Shown piece by piece: positions 33,352 through 42,393 of a stretch of 64,000 nucleotides of DNA. Numbering within the stretch: the stretch's first letter is position 1; the number at the start of each line of letters is the position of its first letter. The notes under the pieces are model-generated. The model had not been told where the DNA came from. It ran no database searches and was given only the letters and a program-made list of their open reading frames with translations. The position numbers and the translations under genes are program-made. Source of the stretch: Mucilaginibacter sp. cycad4. GTDB taxonomy: Bacteria; Bacteroidota; Bacteroidia; Sphingobacteriales; Sphingobacteriaceae. Location: positions 6,262,001 through 6,326,000 of the forward strand of contig NZ_CP139559.1 in assembly GCF_034263275.1 (NCBI RefSeq), read 5' to 3'.

Positions 33352-34146
33352 TTACACCGTTTGCAACGGGTGTCCGCTCAAAATTAATCCTATAATAACA
33401 GCTCCAATCACAATACGGTACCAGCCAAAAATCTGGAAGCCACGGCGCTCAAGAAAAGTGATGAATGTTTTAATAGCCAGCATGGCAACAATAAAAGCAA
33501 TAATATTGCCTATGGCCAGCAGCTTAATCTCTTCGCCGGTAAATACATGCCCTTCTTTATGAAAGTCATAAAGCTTTTTTGCAGTTGCGGCAAACATAGT
33601 AGGCACAGCTAAAAAGAATGAAAACTCGGCAGCTGCAGTACGGCTCAGTTTCTGTGCCATACCACCAACAATGGTAGCAGCCGAACGCGATGTACCGGGG
33701 ATCATGGCCAAACACTGGAAAAAGCCTATTTTAAGAGCAGTTAAATTACTGATATCTTTTTCTTCTTTAACCACAGGTTTGTTAAACCATTTATCAACAA
33801 ACAATAAAATAATGCCGCCAACAAACAGGGTAATACCAACAGTAAGCGCGCTCTCCAACAGAGCATCTATCTTTTTACTAAACAATACACCAAACACCGC
33901 TGCCGGTATAAAAGCGACGAACAGTTTTAGATAAAAATTAACCGATTGCAGGAACCTTCTCCAGTACAGGAACACTACTGATAAGATTGCGCCCAGTTGT
34001 ATGGCAATAGTAAAAAGTTTAACAAAAGGATCGGCGGCTATGCCCATTACTGATGAGGCAATGATCATGTGCCCTGTCGACGATACGGGCAAAAATTCAG
34101 TTATCCCTTCAATAATTGCAAGGATAATAACATGGATGAGATTCAT
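33352..34146 (-). CDS. uppP: Undecaprenyl-diphosphatase UppP (BacA)
   Basis: A 264-residue polytopic membrane enzyme recycling undecaprenyl pyrophosphate to the phosphate carrier for peptidoglycan. The two catalytic blocks are intact: 'EGITEFLPVSSTGHMII' near the N-terminus and 'PGTSRSAATIVGG' around residue 150. In the ftsX-truB operon. Confidence 0.95.
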   Translation of the reverse strand: MNLIHVIILAIIEGITEFLPVSSTGHMIIASSVMGIAADPFVKLFTIAIQLGAILSVVFLYWRRFLQSVNFYLKLFVAFIPAAVFGVLFSKKIDALLESALTVGITLFVGGIILLFVDKWFNKPVVKEEKDISNLTALKIGFFQCLAMIPGTSRSAATIVGGMAQKLSRTAAAEFSFFLAVPTMFAATAKKLYDFHKEGHVFTGEEIKLLAIGNIIAFIVAMLAIKTFITFLERRGFQIFGWYRIVIGAVIIGLILSGHPLQTV

Positions 34147-34239
34147 TAGGGGTTCAGGGGTTGAGGTAGAGGGTATATGTTATTTATAGCAGGTATGCTT
34201 TATTTTAAACATACCCGCTGTAAATGAGTAGATAGTGGA

Positions 34240-34533
34240 TTAATTAACCGAAGGCTTTTTAAGAATAGCAAAGAAGCCTAAAGCAAAGCCGCCCAAAACT
34301 ACTATTGGGGCAATGACAATTTTAGTGGTGCTGTAAATATCAGTTGTACCCGACATCAGCACAAAGCCGAAAGCCACAACCGCCACACTGATGATCAGCA
34401 TACGGTAATTACTTTTATCAAATATAAATTGTACCGGCTGCGCAGGCGCAGTAGCTTTTGCAGCACCAGTAGCTGCCGGCGATGTTGCAGCAGTTGTTTT
34501 TACAGGGCCGGCTGGTTTAAATTTTTGTGCCAT
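34240..34533 (-). CDS. DUF3098 small membrane protein
   Basis: A 97-residue protein with an Ala/Pro/Thr-rich cytoplasmic N-terminus (residues 1-38) and two transmembrane helices (about 47-65 and 72-92). The motif 'NYRMLIISVAVVAFGFVLMSG' region identifies the DUF3098 family, found almost always between ftsX and uppP in Bacteroidota. Its job is unknown; context suggests cell division or envelope assembly. Confidence 0.85.
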   Translation of the reverse strand: MAQKFKPAGPVKTTAATSPAATGAAKATAPAQPVQFIFDKSNYRMLIISVAVVAFGFVLMSGTTDIYSTTKIVIAPIVVLGGFALGFFAILKKPSVN

Positions 34534-34622
34534 ATCTTTTTTAATTATTGAATTATCGAGTTTTGAATTATCGATTTAAGGCCGGCATCAAACCTTTCAG
34601 CTTTAACCTTTTGCCTTTAACC

Positions 34623-35501
34623 TTATCTGTACAGATCGTATATTTTTAAACGTAAAAACTTGTTAACCGCTAAAAAGGTGCTGAAGCCTGATATAAAAAT
34701 ACCCAGGCCAACAACAACTAAAAACACGATGCCAAACTCGGTGTAGTTTTGTAAAAACACCAGGTCGGGTACATTATCGTAAGCTACATACAGCGTACCT
34801 ATCAACAGGATAATGGCGATTAAACCGCCTAATAAACCATGCCAGATCCCGTACAATAAAAAAGGCTTGCGGATAAACCCTTTTGTAGCCCCTACCAACT
34901 GCATTGATTTGATCAGGAAACGCTGCGAATAAATAGCCAGCCTGATGGTATTGTTAATCAACGCTACCGAAAGTACCACAAAAATACCGGCGAAGGTAAG
35001 GATGATCAAACTGATGGTGGTAACATTCTGGTTCATCTGGTCAACCAGTGATTGTTGATATTTAACCTCTTTTATCAATGGGTTCTTAAGCAGTTCGGCT
35101 TTAAACTTTTCAATATCCTTGTTGTTAGCATACTCTGCTTTCAGGTAAACATCAACTGATTGCGATAGCGGGTTATAACCTAAAAACTTTACAAAGTCTT
35201 CACCAAGGTCTTTTTGCAGGTTACGGGCGGCAAGCTCTTTACTTACGTACTGGGTTTGTTTTACCATTACGTTGCCATCCAACTGTTTTTGAAGCTGTAG
35301 TACATCGCTTTCGTGGGCGGCATCATCAACAAAAATATTAAGCACGATGTTTTCTTTAACATAGCTCGAAATATTTTTAGCGTACACCAGTATTAAACCC
35401 AGCAGCCCTACCATTAACAACACCATGGCAATACCAAATACAGTTGAAATGTAGATGGTTTTTGTCTTTTTGGAGGATGCGCTTGCTTCAAATTCTTCCA
35501 T
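34623..35501 (-). CDS. ftsX: Cell-division ABC-transporter-like permease FtsX
   Basis: A 292-residue FtsX: a cytoplasmic N-terminus, TM1 (about 22-45), an extracytoplasmic domain of about 120 residues, and three C-terminal helices (about 168-190, 215-240, 255-280). 'AIYSQRFLIKSMQLVGATKGFI' is the conserved cytoplasmic loop that contacts FtsE. It transmits FtsE ATP hydrolysis to periplasmic peptidoglycan hydrolases. ftsE is not in the window. Confidence 0.93.
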   Translation of the reverse strand: MEEFEASASSKKTKTIYISTVFGIAMVLLMVGLLGLILVYAKNISSYVKENIVLNIFVDDAAHESDVLQLQKQLDGNVMVKQTQYVSKELAARNLQKDLGEDFVKFLGYNPLSQSVDVYLKAEYANNKDIEKFKAELLKNPLIKEVKYQQSLVDQMNQNVTTISLIILTFAGIFVVLSVALINNTIRLAIYSQRFLIKSMQLVGATKGFIRKPFLLYGIWHGLLGGLIAIILLIGTLYVAYDNVPDLVFLQNYTEFGIVFLVVVGLGIFISGFSTFLAVNKFLRLKIYDLYR

Positions 35502-35866
35502 TTACTTGCTTTAGATATGAGATGTGAGATATAAGATTTGAGAAAAGAAGCTTAACGCCAATCCCGATCTCAACCGTATATTTAACATCATATTTGTGCG
35601 AAAATAAGAAACCCACCCTAAAGGTAAAAGTTTATTGCTTATAAATATCGTTTAATAACGCTTTAGCTTAACAGATTTAACATTTATTAACACCGACCCG
35701 AACCTGGATTTGGGTAGATTTTCCGGATTACACAGATTTCCCTTCCACCAGATACAATCTGCGAAATCATATTAATCCCCTCAAATCCTGGTTCAGACAA
35801 ATTAAACAGTTAATTCTGATATAAATCTGGAGTTAAACAAAGCGCCATTGCTATTGTTATCTAAAC
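35502..35866. repeat. 365-bp spacer with repeat family E, copy 2
   Basis: Between the divergent ftsX and small-protein genes. Around 35698-35800 a diverged inverted repeat 'gaacctggatttgggtagat' ... 'cctcaaatcctggttcagac' resembles the one at 29776-29863. The segment nearest ftsX is AT rich and should hold its promoter; nothing else gene-like is seen. Confidence 0.6.
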
Positions 35867-36079
35867 ATGACAAAGCCAGCAAACGAAAAAGATAAACCTT
35901 CACCATCAGATACCCCGACCCACAGGCCGGCCGATAATGGGCATAAAAGCAAGGTGCGTAAAGAAGATAAACAATATCATGTAGATAGTCCGCATGGTGG
36001 CGATATTGCCAGAAAACATGAAAAGGAAGAACAGCCGGTTCATTCGGTTAAGAGTGTACCGAAGAACGGCCCCCTCTAA
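35867..36079 (+). CDS. Small hydrophilic protein, unknown function
   Basis: A 70-residue, highly charged, Pro/Lys/His-rich protein without hydrophobic segment or recognised domain; it looks intrinsically disordered. It has a normal ATG and a codon pattern like its neighbours, but it is short enough that a chance frame cannot be excluded. Confidence 0.5.
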   Translation: MTKPANEKDKPSPSDTPTHRPADNGHKSKVRKEDKQYHVDSPHGGDIARKHEKEEQPVHSVKSVPKNGPL

Positions 36080-36200
36080 ACGGCGTAACCCTCATGAGCA
36101 CTAAAAACAAACTAATTGCGAATAATCTCCCCCGGAAGGGGAGACTTTTAAAATAATCAATCATTGAGCCCTCCCTTCCGGGGAGGGTGGGTGGGGGTGC
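36080..36200. repeat. Palindromic spacer (ctcccccggaaggggag type)
   Basis: Contains the self-complementary 'ctcccccggaaggggag' and, inverted, 'ccctcccttccggggagggtgggtggggg'. The outer ends 'gagcac' and 'gtgctcac' also pair. It belongs to the same C/G-run repeat style as 38141-38179 and 59352-59389. Confidence 0.6.
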
Positions 36201-38090
36201 TCACCTCGCAATCCCTGCCGAATTAAACTGCAGGTCATACAACTTACGGTAATGGCCGTTCTCAATTTTGAGTAGTTCCTGGTGGGTACCCATTTCCATG
36301 ATCTCGCCATGGTCAAGCACGATGATCCTGTCGGCATTTTGAATGGTGGAAAGCCTGTGGGCTATCACTATGGCGGTACGGCCTTCCATTAATTTATTGA
36401 TGGCATTCTGGATCAGGATCTCCGTTTCGGTATCAACAGATGAAGTTGCTTCGTCCAAAACCAAAATTGCAGGATTATAAACCAAAGCTCTGATAAAAGA
36501 GATCAACTGTGATTGCCCTGCCGAAAGTGTTGAGCCGCGCTCCATCACATTATAATCATACCCGCCCGGCAGCCGTTCGATAAAATCATGTGCGCCAACA
36601 TCCTTGGCTGCAGCTACGATCTGGTCGCGGGTAATAGTGGGGTTATTGAGGCTGATATTATTGGCAATGGTATCGCTGAACAAAAAAACATCCTGTATTA
36701 CAGTAGCTATCTGTGAGCGCAGGTAGTTTACATCATAATCATGAATATCATGTCCATCAACTCTTACACAACCTTTGCCAATTTCATAAAAGCGGTTCAG
36801 GATATTAATGGTTGATGATTTACCTGCGCCGGTTGCGCCAACCAATGCCAGTGTTTCGCCGGGTTTGATATGGAAGCTGATGTTTTTCAGCACCCAGTTT
36901 TCATCATTATAAGCAAACCATACTTTATCAAAACTGATATCGCCCTGCAGCCTGCCTGTTGTAAGTGTGCCTTTATTTTCGGCTACCTCATCGGTATCCA
37001 GTACTTTAAAAATCCTGTCGGCACCTACCATCCCCATTTGCAAGGTGTTAAATTTATCCGCCAGCTGACGGATGGGCCTGAATAGCATGTTGAGCAATAC
37101 GATAAAACTGGTGATCAATCCGGGAGTGATACCCTTACCTGATGCGGTAATATTCATCATTTGACTGTCAGACAACATCCTTTTACAACCATACCAAACC
37201 AGCAGGCCCATGCAAATGGCAAACAAAATTTCTACTACAGGAAAAAATATCGAATAGTACCAGTTGGAGCGGATATTGGCATCGCGGTACTTTTCGTTTA
37301 CGGCTTTAAACTTGCGCATCTCCTGGTCTTCACGGGCGAAGATCTGGATTACGCTGATGCCCGAAATATGCTCGGCCAAAAAAGTGTTGAGCCGTGCCAC
37401 CTGGGTACGCACCTCCTGGAATGATGATTTGATAGCCTCTTTAAATACATAGGTTGATGCAAAAAGGAATGGCATCGGGATGAGGGTAATGAGGGCCAGC
37501 CGCCAATCCTGCCAAAGCATGTAGCCAATCACGGCAACTACCAGCAGCATATCGCCCATAATAGAGATCAAGCCTTCCGAAAAAATATCGGCAATAGTTT
37601 CCAGGTCGGATACCGTGCGGGTGATGAGCATACCGATAGGCGTACGGTCGAAGTATTTTAATCTTAAACTGGTGATGTGATTGAAAATATCAATCCTTAA
37701 ATCGCGGATCACATATTGGCCCAGCGCGTTGGTTAAATAAGTTTGGTAATACTGCGCAATGGTTTGAATGATCAATTGAGCTATCATCAGCTCAACCATA
37801 AAAACGAGACCATTATAATCGTCGTTCAAAATATTAACATCCAGTGTACGCTGAATCAGGATTGGCTGTAGCAAAGCATTAGCCGCTATAAAAATGGTAA
37901 GAAAGGTGGCTATTACAAATGTTTTGTTATATGGCTTAACATAGTGCATTACCCTACCGAGCAGCTTCCAGTCGAGGGCCTTTCCGGTTATGCCCCCCCC
38001 GCCCCCTGAAGGGGATGCTGCTTGCTTGGTTGCTCCACCGTTCGCTGAAGGGGGAGTTTCCTGTTTATTATCTTTTTCGTCTTTAGCCAC
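36201..38090 (-). CDS. ABC transporter, fused permease and ATPase (exporter type)
   Basis: A 629-residue half-transporter with six TM helices (about 60-360) and a C-terminal ATPase. Walker A 'GATGAGKSSTI', Q-loop 'VIQDVFLFSD', signature 'LSAGQSQLISF' (LSAGQ in place of LSGGQ), Walker B 'ILVLDEATSSVD' and 'IVIAHRLSTIQ'. Similar to MsbA/MdlB-type exporters; the substrate could be lipid or drug. The first 38 residues are an unusual Pro/Ser/Gly linker whose DNA resembles nearby intergenic repeats. Tightly followed upstream by truA in the same direction. Confidence 0.9.
   Translation of the reverse strand: MAKDEKDNKQETPPSANGGATKQAASPSGGGGGITGKALDWKLLGRVMHYVKPYNKTFVIATFLTIFIAANALLQPILIQRTLDVNILNDDYNGLVFMVELMIAQLIIQTIAQYYQTYLTNALGQYVIRDLRIDIFNHITSLRLKYFDRTPIGMLITRTVSDLETIADIFSEGLISIMGDMLLVVAVIGYMLWQDWRLALITLIPMPFLFASTYVFKEAIKSSFQEVRTQVARLNTFLAEHISGISVIQIFAREDQEMRKFKAVNEKYRDANIRSNWYYSIFFPVVEILFAICMGLLVWYGCKRMLSDSQMMNITASGKGITPGLITSFIVLLNMLFRPIRQLADKFNTLQMGMVGADRIFKVLDTDEVAENKGTLTTGRLQGDISFDKVWFAYNDENWVLKNISFHIKPGETLALVGATGAGKSSTINILNRFYEIGKGCVRVDGHDIHDYDVNYLRSQIATVIQDVFLFSDTIANNISLNNPTITRDQIVAAAKDVGAHDFIERLPGGYDYNVMERGSTLSAGQSQLISFIRALVYNPAILVLDEATSSVDTETEILIQNAINKLMEGRTAIVIAHRLSTIQNADRIIVLDHGEIMEMGTHQELLKIENGHYRKLYDLQFNSAGIAR
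37985..38062. repeat. Repeat-like DNA inside the ABC transporter N-terminus
   Basis: The segment coding for the Gly/Ser/Pro linker contains 'gccccctgaaggggatg' and 'cgctgaagggggagtttcc', close to the palindromic spacer 'gttcccccttcagggggtta' 100 bp away at 38150-38169. The reading frame is kept. Confidence 0.5.
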
Positions 38091-38140
38091 TATCTCAAAG
38101 TTAAAGTATAATTATATATCGTCAAATCCATTTACCCTTC

Positions 38141-38179
38141 TCCGCCGTAGTTCCCCCTTCAGGGGGTTAGGGGGCGGGG
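38141..38179. repeat. C/G-run palindrome between truA and the ABC transporter gene
   Basis: 'tccgccgtagttcccccttcagggggttagggggcggggc' style element with inverted 'cccccttcaggggg'. It overlaps the last codons of truA and runs into the spacer. Same style as 36128-36200 and 59352-59389. Confidence 0.6.
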
Positions 38180-38979
38180 CTTAACGGGTATGGATATTTA
38201 ACCTCCGTTAAATACAAGCCGCAGGCAGGTACGCTGGTGCCGGCATTTGAGCGGTTTTTACTTTCGATAATTTCACGGATGCCTTCGGGGGGCATTTCTT
38301 CCCGACCGATCATCATCAGCGTACCCACAATGGCCCGCACCATGTTGCGCAAAAACCTGTCGGCTGTAATATTAAAAACTATGCCACTGCCGGTTTTCAC
38401 CCACTCAGCACGGGTTATTTTACAATTATTAGTTTTTACCTGGGTATTTGATTTGCTGAAGCAGCTAAAATCAATGTACTCCATTATGATAGCTGCTGCC
38501 CTGTTCATCAGATCGATATTGGGCACATCACGCAACTGCCAGGAAGCCCCCTGCAAAAAAGGGTCTTTATTAAAATGGATATGGTATTGGTATGAGCGCG
38601 ATGTAGCATCAAACCGGGCGTGAGCATCGGCATGCACCGGGATAATATTTTTTATGGCGATATCAGGTGGGAGCAGGGCGTTGAGGCCCCTCACCACTTG
38701 TTCATAGTTAATAGTTGATGGTTCATGGTCAACAGCCTTACTATGATCTATGAACAATGAACCATTAACTAACACATCAAAATGCGCAAAGAATTCTTTA
38801 GCATGTACTCCTGTATCTGTACGGCCGCAACCGGTTGTTTCTATAGGCTGCCGCAGTATGGTACTCAGCGCTTTGTTTAACAGTTCCTGCACACTTATGG
38901 CATTTTGCTGTATTTGCCAGCCGTGATAGGCGGTGCCGTTGTAGGCCAGTTCAATAAAATAACGCTGATTGGTGCTCAC
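38167..38979 (-). CDS. truA: tRNA pseudouridine synthase TruA with repeat-derived insertion
   Basis: A 270-residue TruA making pseudouridine 38-40 in tRNA anticodon arms. Conserved parts: 'LAYNGTAYHGWQIQQNAISV', 'TGCGRTDTGVHAKEF' with the catalytic Asp, and 'FLRNMVRAIVGTLMMIG'. Between 'FFAHFD' and 'GLNALLPPDIA' there are about 17 more residues than in E. coli TruA. The extra DNA is an imperfect palindrome shared with an intergenic repeat. The insertion is in frame and far from the catalytic Asp, so the enzyme is probably active. Confidence 0.93.
   Translation of the reverse strand: MSTNQRYFIELAYNGTAYHGWQIQQNAISVQELLNKALSTILRQPIETTGCGRTDTGVHAKEFFAHFDVLVNGSLFIDHSKAVDHEPSTINYEQVVRGLNALLPPDIAIKNIIPVHADAHARFDATSRSYQYHIHFNKDPFLQGASWQLRDVPNIDLMNRAAAIIMEYIDFSCFSKSNTQVKTNNCKITRAEWVKTGSGIVFNITADRFLRNMVRAIVGTLMMIGREEMPPEGIREIIESKNRSNAGTSVPACGLYLTEVKYPYPLSPAP
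38700..38772. repeat. Palindromic repeat inserted in truA coding sequence
   Basis: The coding strand reads 'gttaatggttcattgttcat', 'agatcatagtaaggctgttg', then 'accatgaaccatcaactatt'. An 18-base stretch, gttcatagatcatagtaa, also occurs in the spacer at 12462-12479. 'Ggttcat/atgaacc' blocks pair as inverted arms. It codes for about 23 residues without stop. Confidence 0.75.
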
Positions 38980-39035
38980 GAGGGCAAAGTTAATAATCTG
39001 CCGCCTATGGCAGGCTCATAATTTGGTCATAGTAT

Positions 39036-39557
39036 TTATGCCGGTTCGGTTATATATGCCTTGTAAATTGCCTCAAACGCCAGTTTATTCTTTACAGCGA
39101 GATTGAATGGCTTATTTATAAAGGTATTGCTATAGCCAATGGCTTTTGCCAGGTTTCGCAAAACATCAAAATAAGTTATCTCAATACCTTCAATGATCTG
39201 TACATAAAATACAATGAACACGTCGCGCTCCATGGCTGTTTTCCCGGTTTTAATGGCCGATATATAGGCTTCAAGCGTCATCGCTTTTATGCCAAGCACC
39301 ATTGTTTTTGATGGCGTTTCATTAATGGCATCGTAAATCGAGTCAAGCTGGATAAGCTGCTTGTGGGTGGCTTCATAACATTCTTCTACAGCCTCCTTTA
39401 AATAGGCCAGGGATGCAAGCTCTTTTATCTCTTCAAAAAAATCAATCAAATGTTTCTTGCCAAAATAAATACTGTTCAGGTGCTCAAGGAAAATCCTTTT
39501 TAAGTGGGCATTCTCAAATTTAACGTCTTCGGGGTTTTGTTCACTAATAGGGGCCAT
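39036..39557 (-). CDS. Uncharacterised helical protein
   Basis: Not recognised. From ATG 39557 it is 173 residues ('MAPISEQNPEDVKF..'), soluble and mostly helical, with many Glu/Lys and Tyr. The frame stays open upstream to 39704, but that part is AT-rich, looks like untranslated leader and would overlap the divergent DUF4293 gene; an ATG at 39590 is the other plausible start. No signal peptide or TM segment. Confidence 0.65.
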   Translation of the reverse strand: MAPISEQNPEDVKFENAHLKRIFLEHLNSIYFGKKHLIDFFEEIKELASLAYLKEAVEECYEATHKQLIQLDSIYDAINETPSKTMVLGIKAMTLEAYISAIKTGKTAMERDVFIVFYVQIIEGIEITYFDVLRNLAKAIGYSNTFINKPFNLAVKNKLAFEAIYKAYITEPA

Positions 39558-39686
39558 ATAACAACGATTTAAATACGAATAAATGTACATTAAATAATTA
39601 TCATATAACGCAACCGATATCGCTAATAAATTAGTGTTCCTCCAATAAGCAAAACATTTATATTTGCCTTTATAATTTTCAATATC

Positions 39687-40154
39687 ATGCTGCAACGCAT
39701 TCAAAGCATTTACCTTCTATTCGCCAGCCTTGTGCTGTTCGCCCTTTTCTTTTTTCCGCTTGCCCATAACGTTTATATTAATGATAAGCCCTCAAGCATC
39801 ATGGTTACCGGTATTTACCAGGATGTGAACGGTGTGCAGCAACATACGCAAACATTTGTTGCACTTACCGTTATAACAGCTATTGTAGCCCTTGTACCGC
39901 TGGTTATCATTTTTCTATATAAAAACCGCAAACAGCAAATAGCCTTCTGCTACAGCGCTATACTGGTGCTTATCGGCTATAGTTTCTGGATGGCACAAAC
40001 TGTTAAAGGTGCAGCAGGCAACATTACGCTTGATACGCGCACGATGGGCATTGGCCTGTTCCTTACATCATTAAGTATCATACTGATCATCTTTGCCCAA
40101 AAAAGCATTAAGAAAGATGAGAAGCTGGTAAAATCGGCCGATAGGTTGAGGTAG
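39687..40154 (+). CDS. DUF4293 membrane protein
   Basis: A 155-residue protein with four TM helices (about 7-25, 58-80, 88-105, 120-140). The N-terminus 'MLQRIQSIYLLFASL' is the DUF4293 hallmark. The family is restricted to Bacteroidota and lies next to rho or DEAD-box genes in several genomes; its function is unknown. A TATATTTG box at 39659-39666 lies 20 bases before the ATG. Confidence 0.85.
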   Translation: MLQRIQSIYLLFASLVLFALFFFPLAHNVYINDKPSSIMVTGIYQDVNGVQQHTQTFVALTVITAIVALVPLVIIFLYKNRKQQIAFCYSAILVLIGYSFWMAQTVKGAAGNITLDTRTMGIGLFLTSLSIILIIFAQKSIKKDEKLVKSADRLR

Positions 40155-40497
40155 GCCCGGGTTAACGTTAAGTCGACAGTACCAGGTCGGAAGTTACAAG
40201 TCTGGTTTTTCTTTTTCTATACCTGGAGTTTGTGACTAAAGGCTAAGTCCCTTTTTTGCAATCCCGGTGTAAAAACCAGGTGATGGATTTATGATTTCCA
40301 TGTTCTCTAAAGGCTTCGTCATCTAAAAATCGACCTTTAGAAACCACTAAAGAGAGCAATGCTTGTTACGAAATTATTAATTAACTGGTTTTTTTTCAGT
40401 CAATTAGTAGCTTATTCTCAATAATAGCACTAAACTTCATTTTATCGCAACACGCCTATTGGATTTATAAAACATTAACACTATCTTTGCGCCCGAT
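40155..40497. other. 343-bp leader region of the DEAD-box helicase gene
   Basis: The first 60 bases carry 'aagtcg/ggaagtt' repeat blocks. A hairpin CTAAAGG..CCTTTAG spans 40307-40340, followed by an AT-rich stretch with a T8 run near 40391. A TATCTTTG -7 box is at 40482-40489, 41 bases before the chosen start. The middle may hold a small RNA or an older promoter; nothing firmer is seen. Confidence 0.4.
40482..40489 (+). promoter_or_regulatory. TAnnTTTG promoter -7 box of the DEAD-box helicase gene
   Basis: TATCTTTG. With initiation at about 40496 the ATG at 40504 would have almost no leader, while ATG 40531 would have about 35 bases; this supports the downstream start. Confidence 0.55.
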
Positions 40498-40530
40498 TTG
40501 GCGATGTTGCCAGATTCGTTATTTAAATTC

Positions 40531-42393
40531 ATGAACAACCCATTTATTGAACTGGGAATCCGTCATGATATTGTTAATGCCATCTCTGAGTTAGGATTTG
40601 AAAATCCTACACCAATCCAGGAGCAGTCAATCCCGGTATTGTTAACAGGCAGCAACGATTTTGTCGGATTAGCCCAAACCGGGACCGGAAAAACTGCTGC
40701 CTTTGGCCTACCATTGTTGGAACTGCTTGATTTCGAAGAAAATCATCCACAGGCACTTGTTTTATGCCCAACACGCGAACTTTGTTTACAAATCGCGAAC
40801 GACATCAAGAATTACTCCAAAAAAATGAACAACGTACACGTTGTTGCCGTTTATGGAGGTGCAAGCATTATGGATCAATTACGCCAGATCAAACGCGGCG
40901 TTCAGATCGTAGTAGCTACACCAGGTCGTATGCTTGATATCATAAACCGTAAGGCTATCGACTTTTCGGCTGTGAAGTATGTAGTATTGGATGAGGCTGA
41001 CGAAATGCTCAATATGGGCTTTCAGGAAGACATTGATAGTATCTTATCTACCACACCCGAAGAGAAAAAAACCTGGCTATTCTCGGCCACCATGCCTGCC
41101 GAAGTTAGGCGGATTGCCAAAAAGTACATGGACAATCCGTTTGAGCTTACTATGGGCGCAAAAAACACCGGCAATGCCAATATCGAGCACGAGTACTATA
41201 TAGTACGTGCACGTGACAAGTATGCCGCTTTTAAACGTATTGTTGATTTTAACCCTGATATTTTTGGGATCGTATTTTGCCGTACCAAAATTGAAACTCA
41301 GGAAATTGCTGAATCACTGATCAAAGACGGCTACAATGCCGATTCATTGCACGGTGACCTTTCACAGCAACAACGCGATAAAGTGATGAAACGCTACCGC
41401 GAGCGCAGCCTGCAATTGTTAATTGCTACTGACGTTGCCGCCCGTGGTATCGACGTTAATGACGTTACGCACGTTATCAATTATTCATTACCTGACGAAA
41501 TTGAAAATTACACCCACCGTAGCGGTCGTACAGCCCGTGCCGGTAAAACAGGTGTATCTATCTCTATCGTAAACGCTAAAGAATTAGGCAAGATTCGTCA
41601 GATTGAGCGTGTTATTGGTAAAAAGTTTGTAAAAGCCGAAATCCCAACAGGTTTCGATGTTTGCGAAAAACAATTATTCTCTATCGTTCACAAAGTACAT
41701 AACGTTACTGTAAACGAAGAACAGATTGAGCAGTACCTGCCGCGTATTTACGACGAGTTTAAAGATTTCACCAAGGAGGATTTCATTAAACGTTTTGCTT
41801 CAATTGAATTTAACCGTTTCCTTGATTACTATAAAAACGCTCCCGACCTGAATGCCAGCGTTGAAGAAGGCCGTAACAGGTTTGAAGAACGCGGCGAACG
41901 CGGCAATGGCGTAAGAGGCAACTTTACCCGTTTGTTTATAAACTTAGGTTCTGTTGACGAGTTTAACCGTGGCGATTTGCTGGGTTACATTTGCAACACA
42001 ACCAAAATCAGCGGTCGTACCGTAGGTAAGATCGATGTTAAAGGTGTGTACTCATTCTTTGAAGTACAGAACGAGGACGTTGATAAAGTGATGGCCAGCT
42101 TCAAAGAAGCCGAATATAAAGGTCGCCCTGTGAGAATAGAGATCTCTGGCGAAGGTACCAGCGATAACCGTGGCAGTGGCGAACGCCGCGAAGGCGGATA
42201 TCGCGGAGGTGATCGTCGCGAAGGAGGATACCGAGGTGGTGATCGTCGTGAAGGCGGATACCGTGGTGGCGAACGTCGTGAAGGCGGTGGCTATCGTGGT
42301 AACGAAAAGCGCGAACATAATGGTGGCGGTGGTTTCCGTGATTTTTCAGGCAAACCCCGTGAAGATCGCCCGGAACGCAGAAGGAGATTTTAA
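40531..42393 (+). CDS. DEAD-box ATP-dependent RNA helicase (DeaD/CsdA-like)
   Basis: A 620-residue RNA helicase for ribosome assembly or mRNA turnover, often cold induced. Q motif 'GFENPTPIQEQSIPVLL', motif I 'AQTGTGKTA', Ia 'PTRELCLQI', II 'DEAD', III 'SAT', V 'TDVAARGID', VI 'HRSGRTARAG'. A DbpA-type RNA-binding domain follows (about 460-540), then an Arg/Gly-rich tail with four 10-residue repeats. ATG 40531 gives the conserved start 'MNNPFIELGI'; a slightly longer form from 40504 is possible. Confidence 0.93.
   Translation: MNNPFIELGIRHDIVNAISELGFENPTPIQEQSIPVLLTGSNDFVGLAQTGTGKTAAFGLPLLELLDFEENHPQALVLCPTRELCLQIANDIKNYSKKMNNVHVVAVYGGASIMDQLRQIKRGVQIVVATPGRMLDIINRKAIDFSAVKYVVLDEADEMLNMGFQEDIDSILSTTPEEKKTWLFSATMPAEVRRIAKKYMDNPFELTMGAKNTGNANIEHEYYIVRARDKYAAFKRIVDFNPDIFGIVFCRTKIETQEIAESLIKDGYNADSLHGDLSQQQRDKVMKRYRERSLQLLIATDVAARGIDVNDVTHVINYSLPDEIENYTHRSGRTARAGKTGVSISIVNAKELGKIRQIERVIGKKFVKAEIPTGFDVCEKQLFSIVHKVHNVTVNEEQIEQYLPRIYDEFKDFTKEDFIKRFASIEFNRFLDYYKNAPDLNASVEEGRNRFEERGERGNGVRGNFTRLFINLGSVDEFNRGDLLGYICNTTKISGRTVGKIDVKGVYSFFEVQNEDVDKVMASFKEAEYKGRPVRIEISGEGTSDNRGSGERREGGYRGGDRREGGYRGGDRREGGYRGGERREGGGYRGNEKREHNGGGGFRDFSGKPREDRPERRRRF
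42178..42300. repeat. 30-bp coding tandem repeat (GDRREGGYRG)
   Basis: Four units of ten residues, G-D/E-R-R-E-G-G-Y-R-G, the last with one extra Gly. The nucleotide copies differ mainly at third positions, so the repeat is kept at protein level. RGG-type tails bind RNA. Confidence 0.9.

Noticed and set aside
37990..38184. Plus-strand 64-residue Pro-rich frame
   Set aside because: It is the antisense of the ABC transporter linker and the C/G-run repeat, with no start context.
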